Source: an uncultured Clostridium sp. (lineage in GTDB: Bacteria; Bacillota; Clostridia; Clostridiales; Clostridiaceae). From it: DNA of 10,022 bases. The stretch is from assembly GCA_934755305.1 (NCBI GenBank), contig CAKVLD010000088.1, forward strand, positions 1 to 10,022, written 5' to 3'. This document shows, piece by piece, positions 1 through 8,648 of the stretch (the stretch's first letter is position 1; each line of letters opens with the position of its first letter). The notes under the pieces were generated by a model. The model had not been told where the DNA came from and made no database searches. It saw only the letters and a program-made list of their open reading frames with translations. The translations under genes were made by a program, and so were the position numbers.

Positions 1-1776
1 TGCCTGTTCTTTATTTTTTGCCTCTACTGCAATATTTAAATAATCAAGATCATAAACTTTGTGATTATATTTTTCATCAATTCGCGACTTTAATTCATTT
101 ACATGAATATATAAATCTCTTACTTCATTTAATATTTTAAATAAATTTTCTAAGTCATTTATAGAAACTAATTGTAATTCGAAAGCATCACACTCGTTTA
201 TTACATCCATAATTTGAGCTAATTTATTAAAACTGTCTACACTATCTTCAATTAATAAATCAAATTTTTCTTTCAATTCTATAATAATATTAGATTTTTT
301 CTTTATATTAAAAATAGTTTCTTCAATATTACGTTTAATTTGTGCTTCATTTATATTATCTAATGAGTAATTCTTCCATGTATCTTCTTTATCAAACTTA
401 TTAACTATATTATATAAACTACTATAAGACGTAATTAAGTTATTATATTCACTTAACTTTTCTTCAGTAAAATCTTCTAAATATTTATAGTTAAAATTTA
501 AATCCATTGCTTCACTATACTTTGAAAGCATTCCATATGCTTCATATAGTGATTTTCCAAAAGGTTCAATAATTCTATGCAGTTCTTTAATATAAAGATT
601 TAGTTCTTGCCTTATATTATATAAATTATTTAATGTATTAGTATAATTGAATTTTTCGTTATGACTTGGCATACTTAAAGTTTCTGCTAATTCTTTAATT
701 ATATCTTTCTTATTACTTTTATTACTATGAAGTTGAAGACAAAATTCATCTAATCCAACTTGTTTTAATCTATTATAAACAACATTTAATGCTGCTAACT
801 TTTCAGATACAAATAATACATTTTTCCCCATTGATAAGCATTCAGCTATTATATTTGTAATAGTTTGGGATTTACCAGTACCTGGTGGCCCTTGCATTAC
901 AAATGATAAACCATTTTTTGCAGCCAAAATAGCTTCTTGTTGACTTGAATCTGCATCTAATACCTGAAATACCTCATTAGGATTTATATCATCAATATTA
1001 ACTTCTAAACTACTTATCATCTCTTCAGAATTTATTTCAACTTCTTCACCAATTACAGCTTCAACAACTTTATTATTAATCATTTCATTTTCAAGTTCGT
1101 CAAAATCCTTATACATAGATATCTTTTGGAAAGAAAATGTTCCAAGTTCAACTTGAGTATTAATCTTCCACATAGGATTATTAATAATATCCTCTATATC
1201 TTCAAAATACTTATCTATATCTATTAAATCATCTTCCGTTGGATTTTCTAGTATTATATTATATTCACTTTCAAACTTTAACCTAAGTGCAGGGTTTAAT
1301 ACCACTTCATCTCCACTTAATTTTAATTTATTATTTTCAAATATATTTCCATGTATTATATTTACTGGCAATAGTAATATTGGAGATTTTGTTTCCTTAT
1401 TATCCTTATCCACCCACTCCAAAAAACCAATTGCTAAATAAAGTATATTAACACCTTGCTCTTCTATCGAGTTTTTTGCTCTTAATCTTAAATTATCAAG
1501 TGATTTTTTTAATTCTGCATCACTTTTTGTAGTAAGAACTTGTCCATCTTTAAGTATTTCCTCTAAGTTTTTTTCTTCTAATTTATATATTTCAGCCTTT
1601 TTAATAAACTCTAAAACATTATCATTAGTATACAAATTATTAAAAACTTCTTTATAATTAGGCTTATCAATAGTAATACTACCTACTCGTAATTCTTTAT
1701 AATTAATAAGTTTATTTGTTCTCCCTATATCTAATAGTCGTTTTTTCCATTCCTCAACTTTCGTGTTTATAGTCAT
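1..1776 (-). CDS. DUF4011-type superfamily 1 helicase, N-terminal 592 residues (3' end beyond window)
   Basis: The frame is open from an ATG at 1776 to the left edge, giving 592 residues. The start has an AGGTGA Shine-Dalgarno about 5 nt upstream. Residues 14-28 (LLDIGRTNKLINYKE) match the opening of DUF4011 proteins, followed by the typical ILYLAIGFLEW (111-121) and SPILLLPVNI (131-140) strands. A Q-motif region (VLDADSSQQEAI, 272-283) precedes the Walker A GPPGTGKSQ (296-304) and motif Ia KNVLFVSEKLAAL (318-330). The rest, about 370-592, is predominantly helical and charged, as in the insertion of COG1112-type helicases. Motifs II to VI and any C-terminal nuclease lie outside the window, so activity cannot be judged. 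Family members are large ATP-dependent nucleic-acid motors common in defence loci (family knowledge). It is the fourth gene of the operon, 28 bp after the preceding stop. Confidence 0.9.
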   Translation of the reverse strand, partial: MTINTKVEEWKKRLLDIGRTNKLINYKELRVGSITIDKPNYKEVFNNLYTNDNVLEFIKKAEIYKLEEKNLEEILKDGQVLTTKSDAELKKSLDNLRLRAKNSIEEQGVNILYLAIGFLEWVDKDNKETKSPILLLPVNIIHGNIFENNKLKLSGDEVVLNPALRLKFESEYNIILENPTEDDLIDIDKYFEDIEDIINNPMWKINTQVELGTFSFQKISMYKDFDELENEMINNKVVEAVIGEEVEINSEEMISSLEVNIDDINPNEVFQVLDADSSQQEAILAAKNGLSFVMQGPPGTGKSQTITNIIAECLSMGKNVLFVSEKLAALNVVYNRLKQVGLDEFCLQLHSNKSNKKDIIKELAETLSMPSHNEKFNYTNTLNNLYNIRQELNLYIKELHRIIEPFGKSLYEAYGMLSKYSEAMDLNFNYKYLEDFTEEKLSEYNNLITSYSSLYNIVNKFDKEDTWKNYSLDNINEAQIKRNIEETIFNIKKKSNIIIELKEKFDLLIEDSVDSFNKLAQIMDVINECDAFELQLVSINDLENLFKILNEVRDLYIHVNELKSRIDEKYNHKVYDLDYLNIAVEAKNKEQA

Positions 1777-1804
1777 TGTATTCACCTGCCTTAATTAGTA
1801 ATCC

Positions 1805-3463
1805 CTAGCATATTTTAATTAAATCATAATATTCGTTGCCAAAATCTTCAATAATAAATTGAGGGGCATCTTTTGTAAAGACACCTGTGATCCCTGGAGT
1901 TATAAATGTTAGCGTCTTTCTCGCTCTAGTCATAGCAACATAAAGCAATTTCTTTTCATGATTTAATAAGTTTTCTTTATCTTTTTCATAAGCTTCAGAT
2001 CCAATACTTGAAAATACTGAAAGCTTTTCTAGCTCTTTTGGATTTGGTAAATATTTGTTATTGAAATTCATTATAATTACATGATCAAATTCTAATCCCT
2101 TTATACTAAACATATCGCTATAAAAAATTTGTTTATCTTCATTTTCATTAAATTTCTTACTATAGTTTTTAATATCAGAAAGAGAGAACATCATTGATAG
2201 CTTTCTCTTAACATTATCTTCTCTGCTCCATAATTGATTTGCAGCTCTATTAATAATTGCAACTGTTTCCTTAGGATTTAATGTATGAATTCTACTTATT
2301 GAATCTCTTATACTATCATACATTTTCTTTTCATTAATAAAATACTTAATTACCGGTCTTTCTCCTGAGTTTACATACTTTATATTAGAATTTTTTACTT
2401 CATCTAAAAAGTTTAATGTATTTGCTAAACTCATTATTTCTTTTGTAGATCTAAAATTTTCATTTAACACTTTATTTTTTCTTCCTGAAAAATCCAATCC
2501 AAGTTCTGAAAAACTATATAAATTCTTTTTATAAATTCTTTGTTTTGTATCACCTGCAGCAACTATTTGTTCCTTATATAATAACTTTAACGCCATTAAC
2601 TGCATAGGTTGAAAATCTTGAATTTCATCTATAAATATATAATCATATTTATTTTTATCATGGATAAGCTCTTTATTTTTTAATAATAATAATGCATAAT
2701 CTTCCATATCTAACTGTCTTTCGTAATCACCATAACGTCCGCTTTCACGCTCAGCCTCATAATTTTCAAATATTTTAAAAATTGTCTTTCTTTGCTCCTT
2801 TAAAACTCTTGGCGCATTACCTCTTCCTATTCTTTCTACATTTAAATATTTATCTAATGTAATGAGTCCATTAGCCTTAATCCATAATATTTCATCTCTT
2901 AAAAATTCATTTGTATGAGTTTTATATAATTTTTCTTTTTCAGGTAAGTTTACAAAATTTTCACTTCTCTCATCCTTAAATGGTAATGAAGCTCTCATAA
3001 CTCTTCTTACCGCCAAATCATTTACTTTTTCCATTGAATCAATATTAGTCTCTATTCCTTTAATCTTATCAAAGCCTATATCTTTAAGGACTTTTCTTGC
3101 TAGGTCATGAAAAGAAACAATATATATTTCATGTTTCTTTCTATACTCTTCAAAATCTTTATATTTTGATATTCTTTTATAAACATCATTAACTAAGGTT
3201 TTATTAAAAGTAACATATACAAGTCTTTTTGACTCATCACTAGTATTAAGAACTTTAAAAAATTTATATAAAAGAAGTACGCTTTTACCGCTTCCAGGCA
3301 CACCATTTATAAGCATTTGATCCTCTTCTTGATCTATTATTCTTATTTGTGTGTCAGAAAGCTTTATCGTATCTATAAAGTCGTAATTTATATATTTCTG
3401 CCACAACTTAGCCTTATCACTGATAAATTGCTGAAATAACTCATTAGTAATTAACTCTGTCAA
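1805..3463 (-). CDS. Compact UvrD/Rep-like superfamily 1A helicase
   Basis: About 552 residues with a full superfamily 1A motif set: Q motif LSDTQ (35-39), Walker A GVPGSGKS (54-61), Ia VYVTFNKTL (82-90), Ib SFHDLARKVL, motif II DEIQD (279-283), III GDTKQRIY (304-311), IV NENFRS (334-339), V SIKGLEFD (453-460), VI YVAMTRARK (508-516). ATPase and 3'-5' translocase activity is therefore expected. The segment between IV and V is only about 110 residues, so the 2B domain is small, and no nuclease follows motif VI. The TTG at 3463 is chosen because AAGGGGG lies 9 nt upstream and the overlap with the preceding gene is then about 20 bp. A GTG at 3523 with an upstream AAGGA would add 20 residues, but these are encoded opposite frame to the neighbour's cysteine cluster. 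Third gene of the operon; its partner in the complex, if any, is unknown. Confidence 0.9.
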   Translation of the reverse strand: MTELITNELFQQFISDKAKLWQKYINYDFIDTIKLSDTQIRIIDQEEDQMLINGVPGSGKSVLLLYKFFKVLNTSDESKRLVYVTFNKTLVNDVYKRISKYKDFEEYRKKHEIYIVSFHDLARKVLKDIGFDKIKGIETNIDSMEKVNDLAVRRVMRASLPFKDERSENFVNLPEKEKLYKTHTNEFLRDEILWIKANGLITLDKYLNVERIGRGNAPRVLKEQRKTIFKIFENYEAERESGRYGDYERQLDMEDYALLLLKNKELIHDKNKYDYIFIDEIQDFQPMQLMALKLLYKEQIVAAGDTKQRIYKKNLYSFSELGLDFSGRKNKVLNENFRSTKEIMSLANTLNFLDEVKNSNIKYVNSGERPVIKYFINEKKMYDSIRDSISRIHTLNPKETVAIINRAANQLWSREDNVKRKLSMMFSLSDIKNYSKKFNENEDKQIFYSDMFSIKGLEFDHVIIMNFNNKYLPNPKELEKLSVFSSIGSEAYEKDKENLLNHEKKLLYVAMTRARKTLTFITPGITGVFTKDAPQFIIEDFGNEYYDLIKIC

Positions 3464-6056
3464 TTGCCCATTCCCCCTTAGTACAGATATATTGATGTTG
3501 ACACATACTGCAATGAGTCCCACATCTTCCTTCTATAGTATTCATATTTACATCTTCTAAGAAAAGTTTGATATATTCCTTACTCTTTAGATCTTTATCC
3601 TTATATGCATCTTTAATCTTATGATAAATACCATATTTACTTCTTAATATTTGGATATCTTTCATATAATAAGGAAAATTTATATTTTTAAACTTAAATC
3701 TAGTATTGATATCCCTAGTATATGAAGTTTCTAATAAGTTTTCTTTCAAAGTGTCTGTCCACTGTGGGAATAACTTAAAGAAAATCTCCTTAACTCTTTT
3801 ATCATTTCTCTTAGAACCACTAAATAATGATGCTAACGTTGTAAAGACCATTTGTTGATGTAATTCTGTAGAATATACAGGGTTGCTTCCCAAAATGTTA
3901 GATAAAAAGAATTTTCTTGGACAAAAATCTAAGTCTAGTAAAGCAACAGGCGATATATCTTCACTCCAATCTATATCACCAATTTTTATCCTTTCTAGCT
4001 CAACTTCATCTTCCATAAAATCAAAATAGCTAATTGGAGTGCTATTAGCTAACTCCTCTTCTACTTCATAAATGTTCTTAATAATATTATAAACTGATGA
4101 CTTATTATCATTATCAAAAATACCATCAATATATAATATATTAATTCTGCCATCATAATTTTCAAAAAGTATACATAAATTATAATTTAAAAAATCATTA
4201 AACGTATTTAACCATTTATTATGAATTACCAATAACTTTTTAAATAACGGATTATTTAAGTTAGAATAATTAATAATTCTCTCTAAAAAATTTTTATTTA
4301 GAATATTTGATATTCCTTTAATTTCATGTATTCTTTCAATACTCTTTTCAGATAAATCAACTAAATTTATCTCCTTTACATCTTCTAAAATAATTCCCTC
4401 TAATGTAAATATTGATTTTATTTTAATATCTGTCCCATCATCAGTAGATTTATCAGATATTATTGCAATTAATAGGCTCCTCATTTCTTCGAAACTCATT
4501 AATTCATAATCTTCTCCCTTAAAAGATAAATCATCACTTAATTTACTAAATCTTAAATCTTCTTCTATTTGTTCACAGTTAAAAGATAGATTATTCCATA
4601 TTTCCTTTAATGAAGCTAAATGTTCATTAACATCTAGCATATCATCGTGTAATAGAATCTTAGCCATTCTTTTGAACTTATGCATTATATCTTTAAATTG
4701 TTTTATAGTTACTTCATATCTATCAGAATTTAAATAGCTAAATACTTTAAGTGGATTCATTAAATACATTTTTACTCTATCCTTTTGAACTTTACTTTCA
4801 CTAAGCTTATCAAACTCACTTTTGAATTGATCAAGTAATTCTAGGTTATCTATTCTACTTAAATAATCACCAATAGTTTCACATCCATCAAAATAATCCT
4901 TTAAATCTATTAATAAGGTAGCTGCCCTCTTACCTGATATGTATTTATTACCTGATTTAATTTCAACCCATCCTGAAGTTATGCATTTAAATAAGTCATT
5001 AAATGTAATTTTAAAATCATCTTCTTTTATCTCTAAATTATATAGATTAATTAAAAAATTTCCTTCATCATAAGAAAATATATCTTTATTTTCTTTTGTA
5101 TTTTCAAATATTACATCTTTAAAATATTCATTTAATATATCTGATGATATTCCAACATATTGTCTTTCAACAGTTCCGCTATATGTGTGCTTTTTATCTA
5201 ATGGATATTCCCTTAAGTATTGTTTAAACCTTGATGGATTTTCAAAACTTTTAAAAACAATATCTTCCATTAGATTTTTTTCTATAGGATCTCCACTTAA
5301 ATATTTCATAAAATTACTGGTAAATATCCTACTTTCAATTTCACCATTTTCACATATGGTTTTATATAATTCATAATAATTAGGGCAATTTTCTGCTATT
5401 TCTCTTGTAAAATAAACTTTAAAAATAACATCCATTCCCCTATTTTCAAGTCTCTTTAACATTAAGTATGTGTTCATGTCTAACTTCACATCATTATATA
5501 TATAAAGTTTAGATATATTTTTTAGCTCTCCATTTATTTCTTTTGATCTATTATTAAAATTTTGAATTTTTTTCGCAAAAATTTCACTATTAATAGGTTC
5601 CATAAATTCGCTTAATAAATCTTCTATTTTTTCATCTTTAATAAACTCAGTGTAGATCATTAAAATATCTTTTTCTTTTTTATTAAGAGTTTTATCTTGT
5701 TTTACTAATAAGTTATTAATTTTTTTTACTCCAAGCTCACTTAAATATCTTATAACTTCTAAAATATTATCTATATCTTTAAGATAACTAGTTCTTTCTT
5801 CAAAAGATATATCCATCTTCTCTATAATATCTCTTAATATAGATGTCATCCTAATAACTTCAATTGTATTATTCCATTTTGGATATAGTATTTTTTCAAT
5901 ATCTTTAAATAATACTATATTCATTTTTTTATCAGCAAATAAAATATTCTTTATATATTGTTCTAAAGTAGACGTTGAAAATGCATGAAGTTCATTGGAA
6001 TTAATATTAAGTGATCTAAAATACTCCTTTGGCCTACTTATAAACTGAATCTTCAT
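3444..6056 (-). CDS. AddB/RexB-like protein with Fe-S staple but no recognisable nuclease catalytic motifs
   Basis: 870 residues, against about 1150 for typical AddB. The N-terminus has no GxGKT/S Walker A, so it is probably a non-motor, helicase-shaped scaffold as in RexB. Near the C-terminus, C712 in DLDFCPRKFFL corresponds to the first cluster cysteine of AddB and Cas4 nucleases, and C849-x2-C852-x5-C858 matches their closing CxxCx5C. C845 is an extra nearby cysteine. Only about 136 residues separate C712 from C849, where AddB has roughly 300. Apart from H733 (ELHQQ) I find none of the GxxD, (D/E)xK or QxxxY signatures of PD-(D/E)XK nucleases there. The cluster probably still clamps DNA, with cutting lost (inference). 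The ATG has AAGGGTGGG about 7 nt upstream and overlaps the AddA-like gene by 23 bp, as expected for an AddA/AddB-like pair. AddB identity rests on the cysteine pattern, size and neighbour. Confidence 0.8.
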   Translation of the reverse strand: MKIQFISRPKEYFRSLNINSNELHAFSTSTLEQYIKNILFADKKMNIVLFKDIEKILYPKWNNTIEVIRMTSILRDIIEKMDISFEERTSYLKDIDNILEVIRYLSELGVKKINNLLVKQDKTLNKKEKDILMIYTEFIKDEKIEDLLSEFMEPINSEIFAKKIQNFNNRSKEINGELKNISKLYIYNDVKLDMNTYLMLKRLENRGMDVIFKVYFTREIAENCPNYYELYKTICENGEIESRIFTSNFMKYLSGDPIEKNLMEDIVFKSFENPSRFKQYLREYPLDKKHTYSGTVERQYVGISSDILNEYFKDVIFENTKENKDIFSYDEGNFLINLYNLEIKEDDFKITFNDLFKCITSGWVEIKSGNKYISGKRAATLLIDLKDYFDGCETIGDYLSRIDNLELLDQFKSEFDKLSESKVQKDRVKMYLMNPLKVFSYLNSDRYEVTIKQFKDIMHKFKRMAKILLHDDMLDVNEHLASLKEIWNNLSFNCEQIEEDLRFSKLSDDLSFKGEDYELMSFEEMRSLLIAIISDKSTDDGTDIKIKSIFTLEGIILEDVKEINLVDLSEKSIERIHEIKGISNILNKNFLERIINYSNLNNPLFKKLLVIHNKWLNTFNDFLNYNLCILFENYDGRINILYIDGIFDNDNKSSVYNIIKNIYEVEEELANSTPISYFDFMEDEVELERIKIGDIDWSEDISPVALLDLDFCPRKFFLSNILGSNPVYSTELHQQMVFTTLASLFSGSKRNDKRVKEIFFKLFPQWTDTLKENLLETSYTRDINTRFKFKNINFPYYMKDIQILRSKYGIYHKIKDAYKDKDLKSKEYIKLFLEDVNMNTIEGRCGTHCSMCQHQYICTKGEWAIDRVNY
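3473..3479 (-). promoter_or_regulatory. Strong ribosome binding site for the compact UvrD-like gene
   Basis: The minus strand reads AAGGGGG here, 9 nt before a TTG at 3463-3461. The site lies inside the last codons of the AddB-like gene, which stops at 3446-3444. Ribosomes finishing that gene would end about 20 nt past the new start, an arrangement typical of translational coupling. This site decides the preferred start over the in-frame GTG at 3523-3521, whose own AAGGA (3528-3532) is 4 nt away. Confidence 0.6.
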
Positions 6057-8511
6057 ATGTTATCCCACCCTTTTCTATAAGATTCATCCAACTTGAAACA
6101 CTTGAAGAATTAGCTATTAATTTGGAAGAATGTATAATTAACATTTCCTTAGCCCTAGTTGTAGCCACATATAACAAACGTGTTTCTTCTCCTATAATTT
6201 CTTCTTTTTCATCTTTGTTTAGTTCACTAAACAATTTATTATTGTAGTTATTTTTAGCTATTTCAATATTGTATCCCACTTGATATTCCTTACTATTTAC
6301 TTCTTTAACTATTAAGTTAACATCTGAATTATCAAAGAAAAAATTAGTAGTTGTATAAGGCATGATAACAACATCAAATTCTAATCCTTTAGCCTTGTGT
6401 ACAGTCATACAGTTAATTGCATCTGATGATATATCATTATCAATTTTCTTTCTTGACTCATCTTTATTTGATGATATATTTACTCTTAAATATTCTTCTA
6501 TATCAAATAAAGTTATATATTTATTACTAAAATTCTTGTTAATTAAATATAATAAATAATCTAAATTAACCTCATAATCCAATATTGATAACTTAATATT
6601 TTTTAAAAGTTCCATATCATTTTTATCTTTTAATGACCTAAACTTCTTTCTCCCATATATTAGATGAGGTTTAGTATTCTCTATTATTTCCTTAAGTGCC
6701 ACTAAAACAGGTTTACTATCAATTAAATTATAATAATTATTTAATAAATCCTGAATTTCATCATTATCTGATAAGTAAGTTTTCATGCATTCTTTTTCAG
6801 TACTATAAGCTTTTAATATTTCATTATTATTAAGTTTAAGGCATCCATAAGATGAGTTTAATAATGCATATACATCTTGCGATACATTTCTATAAAGTAT
6901 TCCTCTAACTAATGAATAGAATTCTATTACTGCCCTATGTCTGAAAAAATCACCTTCTATATCAACATTACAATATATATTATTTGAACTTAATATTTCT
7001 GCGACTTCTTTTACCTGTCTATTAGATCTAGTAAGTATTGCAATACTCATTTTTTCATTACTATCTTTTTCTTTTTGTGATTTTACTCTAATAATTTTTC
7101 TAATATTTTCAATTAATAAATCTTGTGATGACATATCATTTAAAGCTACAGTTATCGCTTGTTCTTTTTCTTTAAATGACTTTAAAAAGTCATTTTCTGT
7201 AAAGCTAAACTTATCTATCTTATCGTTTAATTTTAAAAATAAACTATTTAAACTTTCTAATAACTCATTATTTGATCTATAATTAATATTTAAAGAAAAC
7301 TCTTCTAAATATGTATCTAGTTTCTTTGTATTTTCTATAAATTTCTCAAATGCAGTATAATCAGCACCTCTAAATCTATATATGCTTTGCTTAGTATCTC
7401 CCACAATAAACACCCTAGTTTGATGCTTCTTCATTATCCAATTAATAAACTCCACTTGAGCCATATCGGTATCTTGAAATTCATCAACAAATAAATATCT
7501 TAACGATATATCTAGATTATCTATATCACCTGAGCTAATAATTCTTAGCTTTTTAATTAGATCAGAAGTCTCTAACTTATCTTCTGATATTTTTATTTGA
7601 TTTAATTTTTTAACTAAGTTTCTTAAAAGATAGTTTAACATATGGCTAAATGGTTCATTTCCCATTTCAATTTTTACATCATCTAAGATATCAACAGCTC
7701 TATTATTAAATTCTTCTAAAATTTTCAATATTGAATTTATAACCATATATTGAGGTATATGCTTTATTAATTTATAGTTTTCTTCAAATTCCTTATTATA
7801 CTCATGTATAATTTTTTCTAATAATTTTTTCTTTCTATATGTAAAGTTTGTTACAGTAAAGTTTGAAGATAATCCTAATGCCTGTGGATTTTTAGATATT
7901 ATGTTTTTTGCAAATCTATGAATTGTATTTATAGATATTTTATTTATCTCTTGCATCCAATGTAAATATTTTTGATTTTTAGTAATAGAATAATAAATCG
8001 ATACTCGTTTTGATAGCCTTCTCTTCATCTCATTTGTTGCTGCATTAGTAAAAGTAATCATTCCAACTTTTGAGAAATCAAGATTGTCATCCATATGCTT
8101 TAAATACATTATTCTATCTATCATTGTTCTAGTTTTACCACTACCAGCCCCTGCCTTAACTATAATATTTGCATTGATATTTGAGTGTTCTATTAAAAAT
8201 TGATTCATATTAAATTTAGTTTTACTCAAAAATTCTTTTATCTCTTCTGATATATTTCCATCAAAGTATTCACTATTTTTAAATATATCTATTGAATCCT
8301 CCACTATAATCTGCAATAATCCTTCATTTATAGCCTTATTCCATATTTCAATAATATCTTTATTTTTTTCAGTTAATCTAACTTCATTATTTGATATTAA
8401 ACTAACTTTAACGCCATCACAAAGATATTTTATAATTTTATATATTATGTCATCTGTAACATTTCTAGTTATACAAAGTACAGAGTACTTTGGTTTATTA
8501 TCCATATTCAT
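6034..8511 (-). CDS. AddA/UvrD-like superfamily 1A helicase with N-terminal extension, no C-terminal nuclease
   Basis: 825 residues with all superfamily 1A motifs: Q motif FNMNQ (100-104), Walker A AGAGSGKT (120-127), Ia ITFTNAATNEMKRRL (152-166), Ib NTIHRFAKNII, motif II VDEFQD (342-347), III GDTKQSIYRFRGAD (371-384), IV NYRSNNELL (410-418), V VHKAKGLEFD (704-713), VI LLYVATTRAK (779-788). GDTKQSIYRFRGAD and DEFQDTD are close to AddA/RecB. The protein ends 37 residues after motif VI, so the RecB-type nuclease domain of AddA (about 1200 aa) is absent. UvrD-type proteins normally begin close to the Q motif; here about 99 residues of apparent alpha/beta sequence precede it, of unknown role. It is the first gene of the operon, with an ATP-driven 3'-5' motor role expected. 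The start may be Met3 at 8505, which lies 9 nt from GAGG; Met1 is only 3 nt from it. Confidence 0.92.
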   Translation of the reverse strand: MNMDNKPKYSVLCITRNVTDDIIYKIIKYLCDGVKVSLISNNEVRLTEKNKDIIEIWNKAINEGLLQIIVEDSIDIFKNSEYFDGNISEEIKEFLSKTKFNMNQFLIEHSNINANIIVKAGAGSGKTRTMIDRIMYLKHMDDNLDFSKVGMITFTNAATNEMKRRLSKRVSIYYSITKNQKYLHWMQEINKISINTIHRFAKNIISKNPQALGLSSNFTVTNFTYRKKKLLEKIIHEYNKEFEENYKLIKHIPQYMVINSILKILEEFNNRAVDILDDVKIEMGNEPFSHMLNYLLRNLVKKLNQIKISEDKLETSDLIKKLRIISSGDIDNLDISLRYLFVDEFQDTDMAQVEFINWIMKKHQTRVFIVGDTKQSIYRFRGADYTAFEKFIENTKKLDTYLEEFSLNINYRSNNELLESLNSLFLKLNDKIDKFSFTENDFLKSFKEKEQAITVALNDMSSQDLLIENIRKIIRVKSQKEKDSNEKMSIAILTRSNRQVKEVAEILSSNNIYCNVDIEGDFFRHRAVIEFYSLVRGILYRNVSQDVYALLNSSYGCLKLNNNEILKAYSTEKECMKTYLSDNDEIQDLLNNYYNLIDSKPVLVALKEIIENTKPHLIYGRKKFRSLKDKNDMELLKNIKLSILDYEVNLDYLLYLINKNFSNKYITLFDIEEYLRVNISSNKDESRKKIDNDISSDAINCMTVHKAKGLEFDVVIMPYTTTNFFFDNSDVNLIVKEVNSKEYQVGYNIEIAKNNYNNKLFSELNKDEKEEIIGEETRLLYVATTRAKEMLIIHSSKLIANSSSVSSWMNLIEKGGITYEDSVYK

Positions 8512-8513
8512 CT

Positions 8514-8519
8514 TCCTCT
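8514..8519 (-). promoter_or_regulatory. Ribosome binding site of the AddA-like gene
   Basis: AGAGGA on the minus strand. The core GAGG is 3 nt from the ATG at 8511 and 9 nt from the in-frame ATG at 8505. Spacing favours the second ATG, which would remove two residues (Met-Asn). Confidence 0.5.
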
Positions 8520-8560
8520 ATATTTTCACTTGTCATTTTATATTTTTATCATTTCAAAGA

Positions 8561-8589
8561 TTTATAATAAATTCATTTAATTATAACAA
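8561..8589 (-). promoter_or_regulatory. Candidate promoter(s) of the four-gene helicase operon
   Basis: Two overlapping sigma-A-like options on the minus strand. One has -35 TTGTTA (8584-8589), a 17-bp spacer and -10 TATAAA (8561-8566). The other is an extended -10, TGTTATAAT (8580-8588), with a perfect hexamer but no good -35. Either would start transcription roughly 40-70 bp before the AddA-like start and after the hairpin at 8655-8688. In sequence this AT-rich such matches occur by chance, so support is moderate. Confidence 0.4.
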
Positions 8590-8648
8590 AATTCTCTTTT
8601 TATCTATGTCGAAATTTGTCATTCTTTATATTACCATTATTTTGTAAA

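Noticed and set aside
5185..5376. 63-residue plus-strand frame inside the AddB-like gene
   Set aside because: It lies antisense to a long gene with clear motifs, has no Shine-Dalgarno, and is a by-product of codon bias in AT-rich sequence.
6362..6559. 65-residue plus-strand frame inside the AddA-like gene
   Set aside because: Antisense to the motif V region; no independent coding evidence.
7174..7195. Near-perfect inverted repeat (10-bp arms, AAATGACTTT and its complement) inside the AddA-like gene
   Set aside because: The arms encode ordinary residues (LKSFK region), the 2-nt spacer is too short for a full hairpin, and nothing suggests a terminator in mid-gene.
3444..8511. Interpretation as the housekeeping addA/addB pair
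   Set aside because: Both proteins are about 300 residues short, neither shows the C-terminal nuclease motifs expected of AddA and AddB, and the pair is coupled to two further helicase genes.
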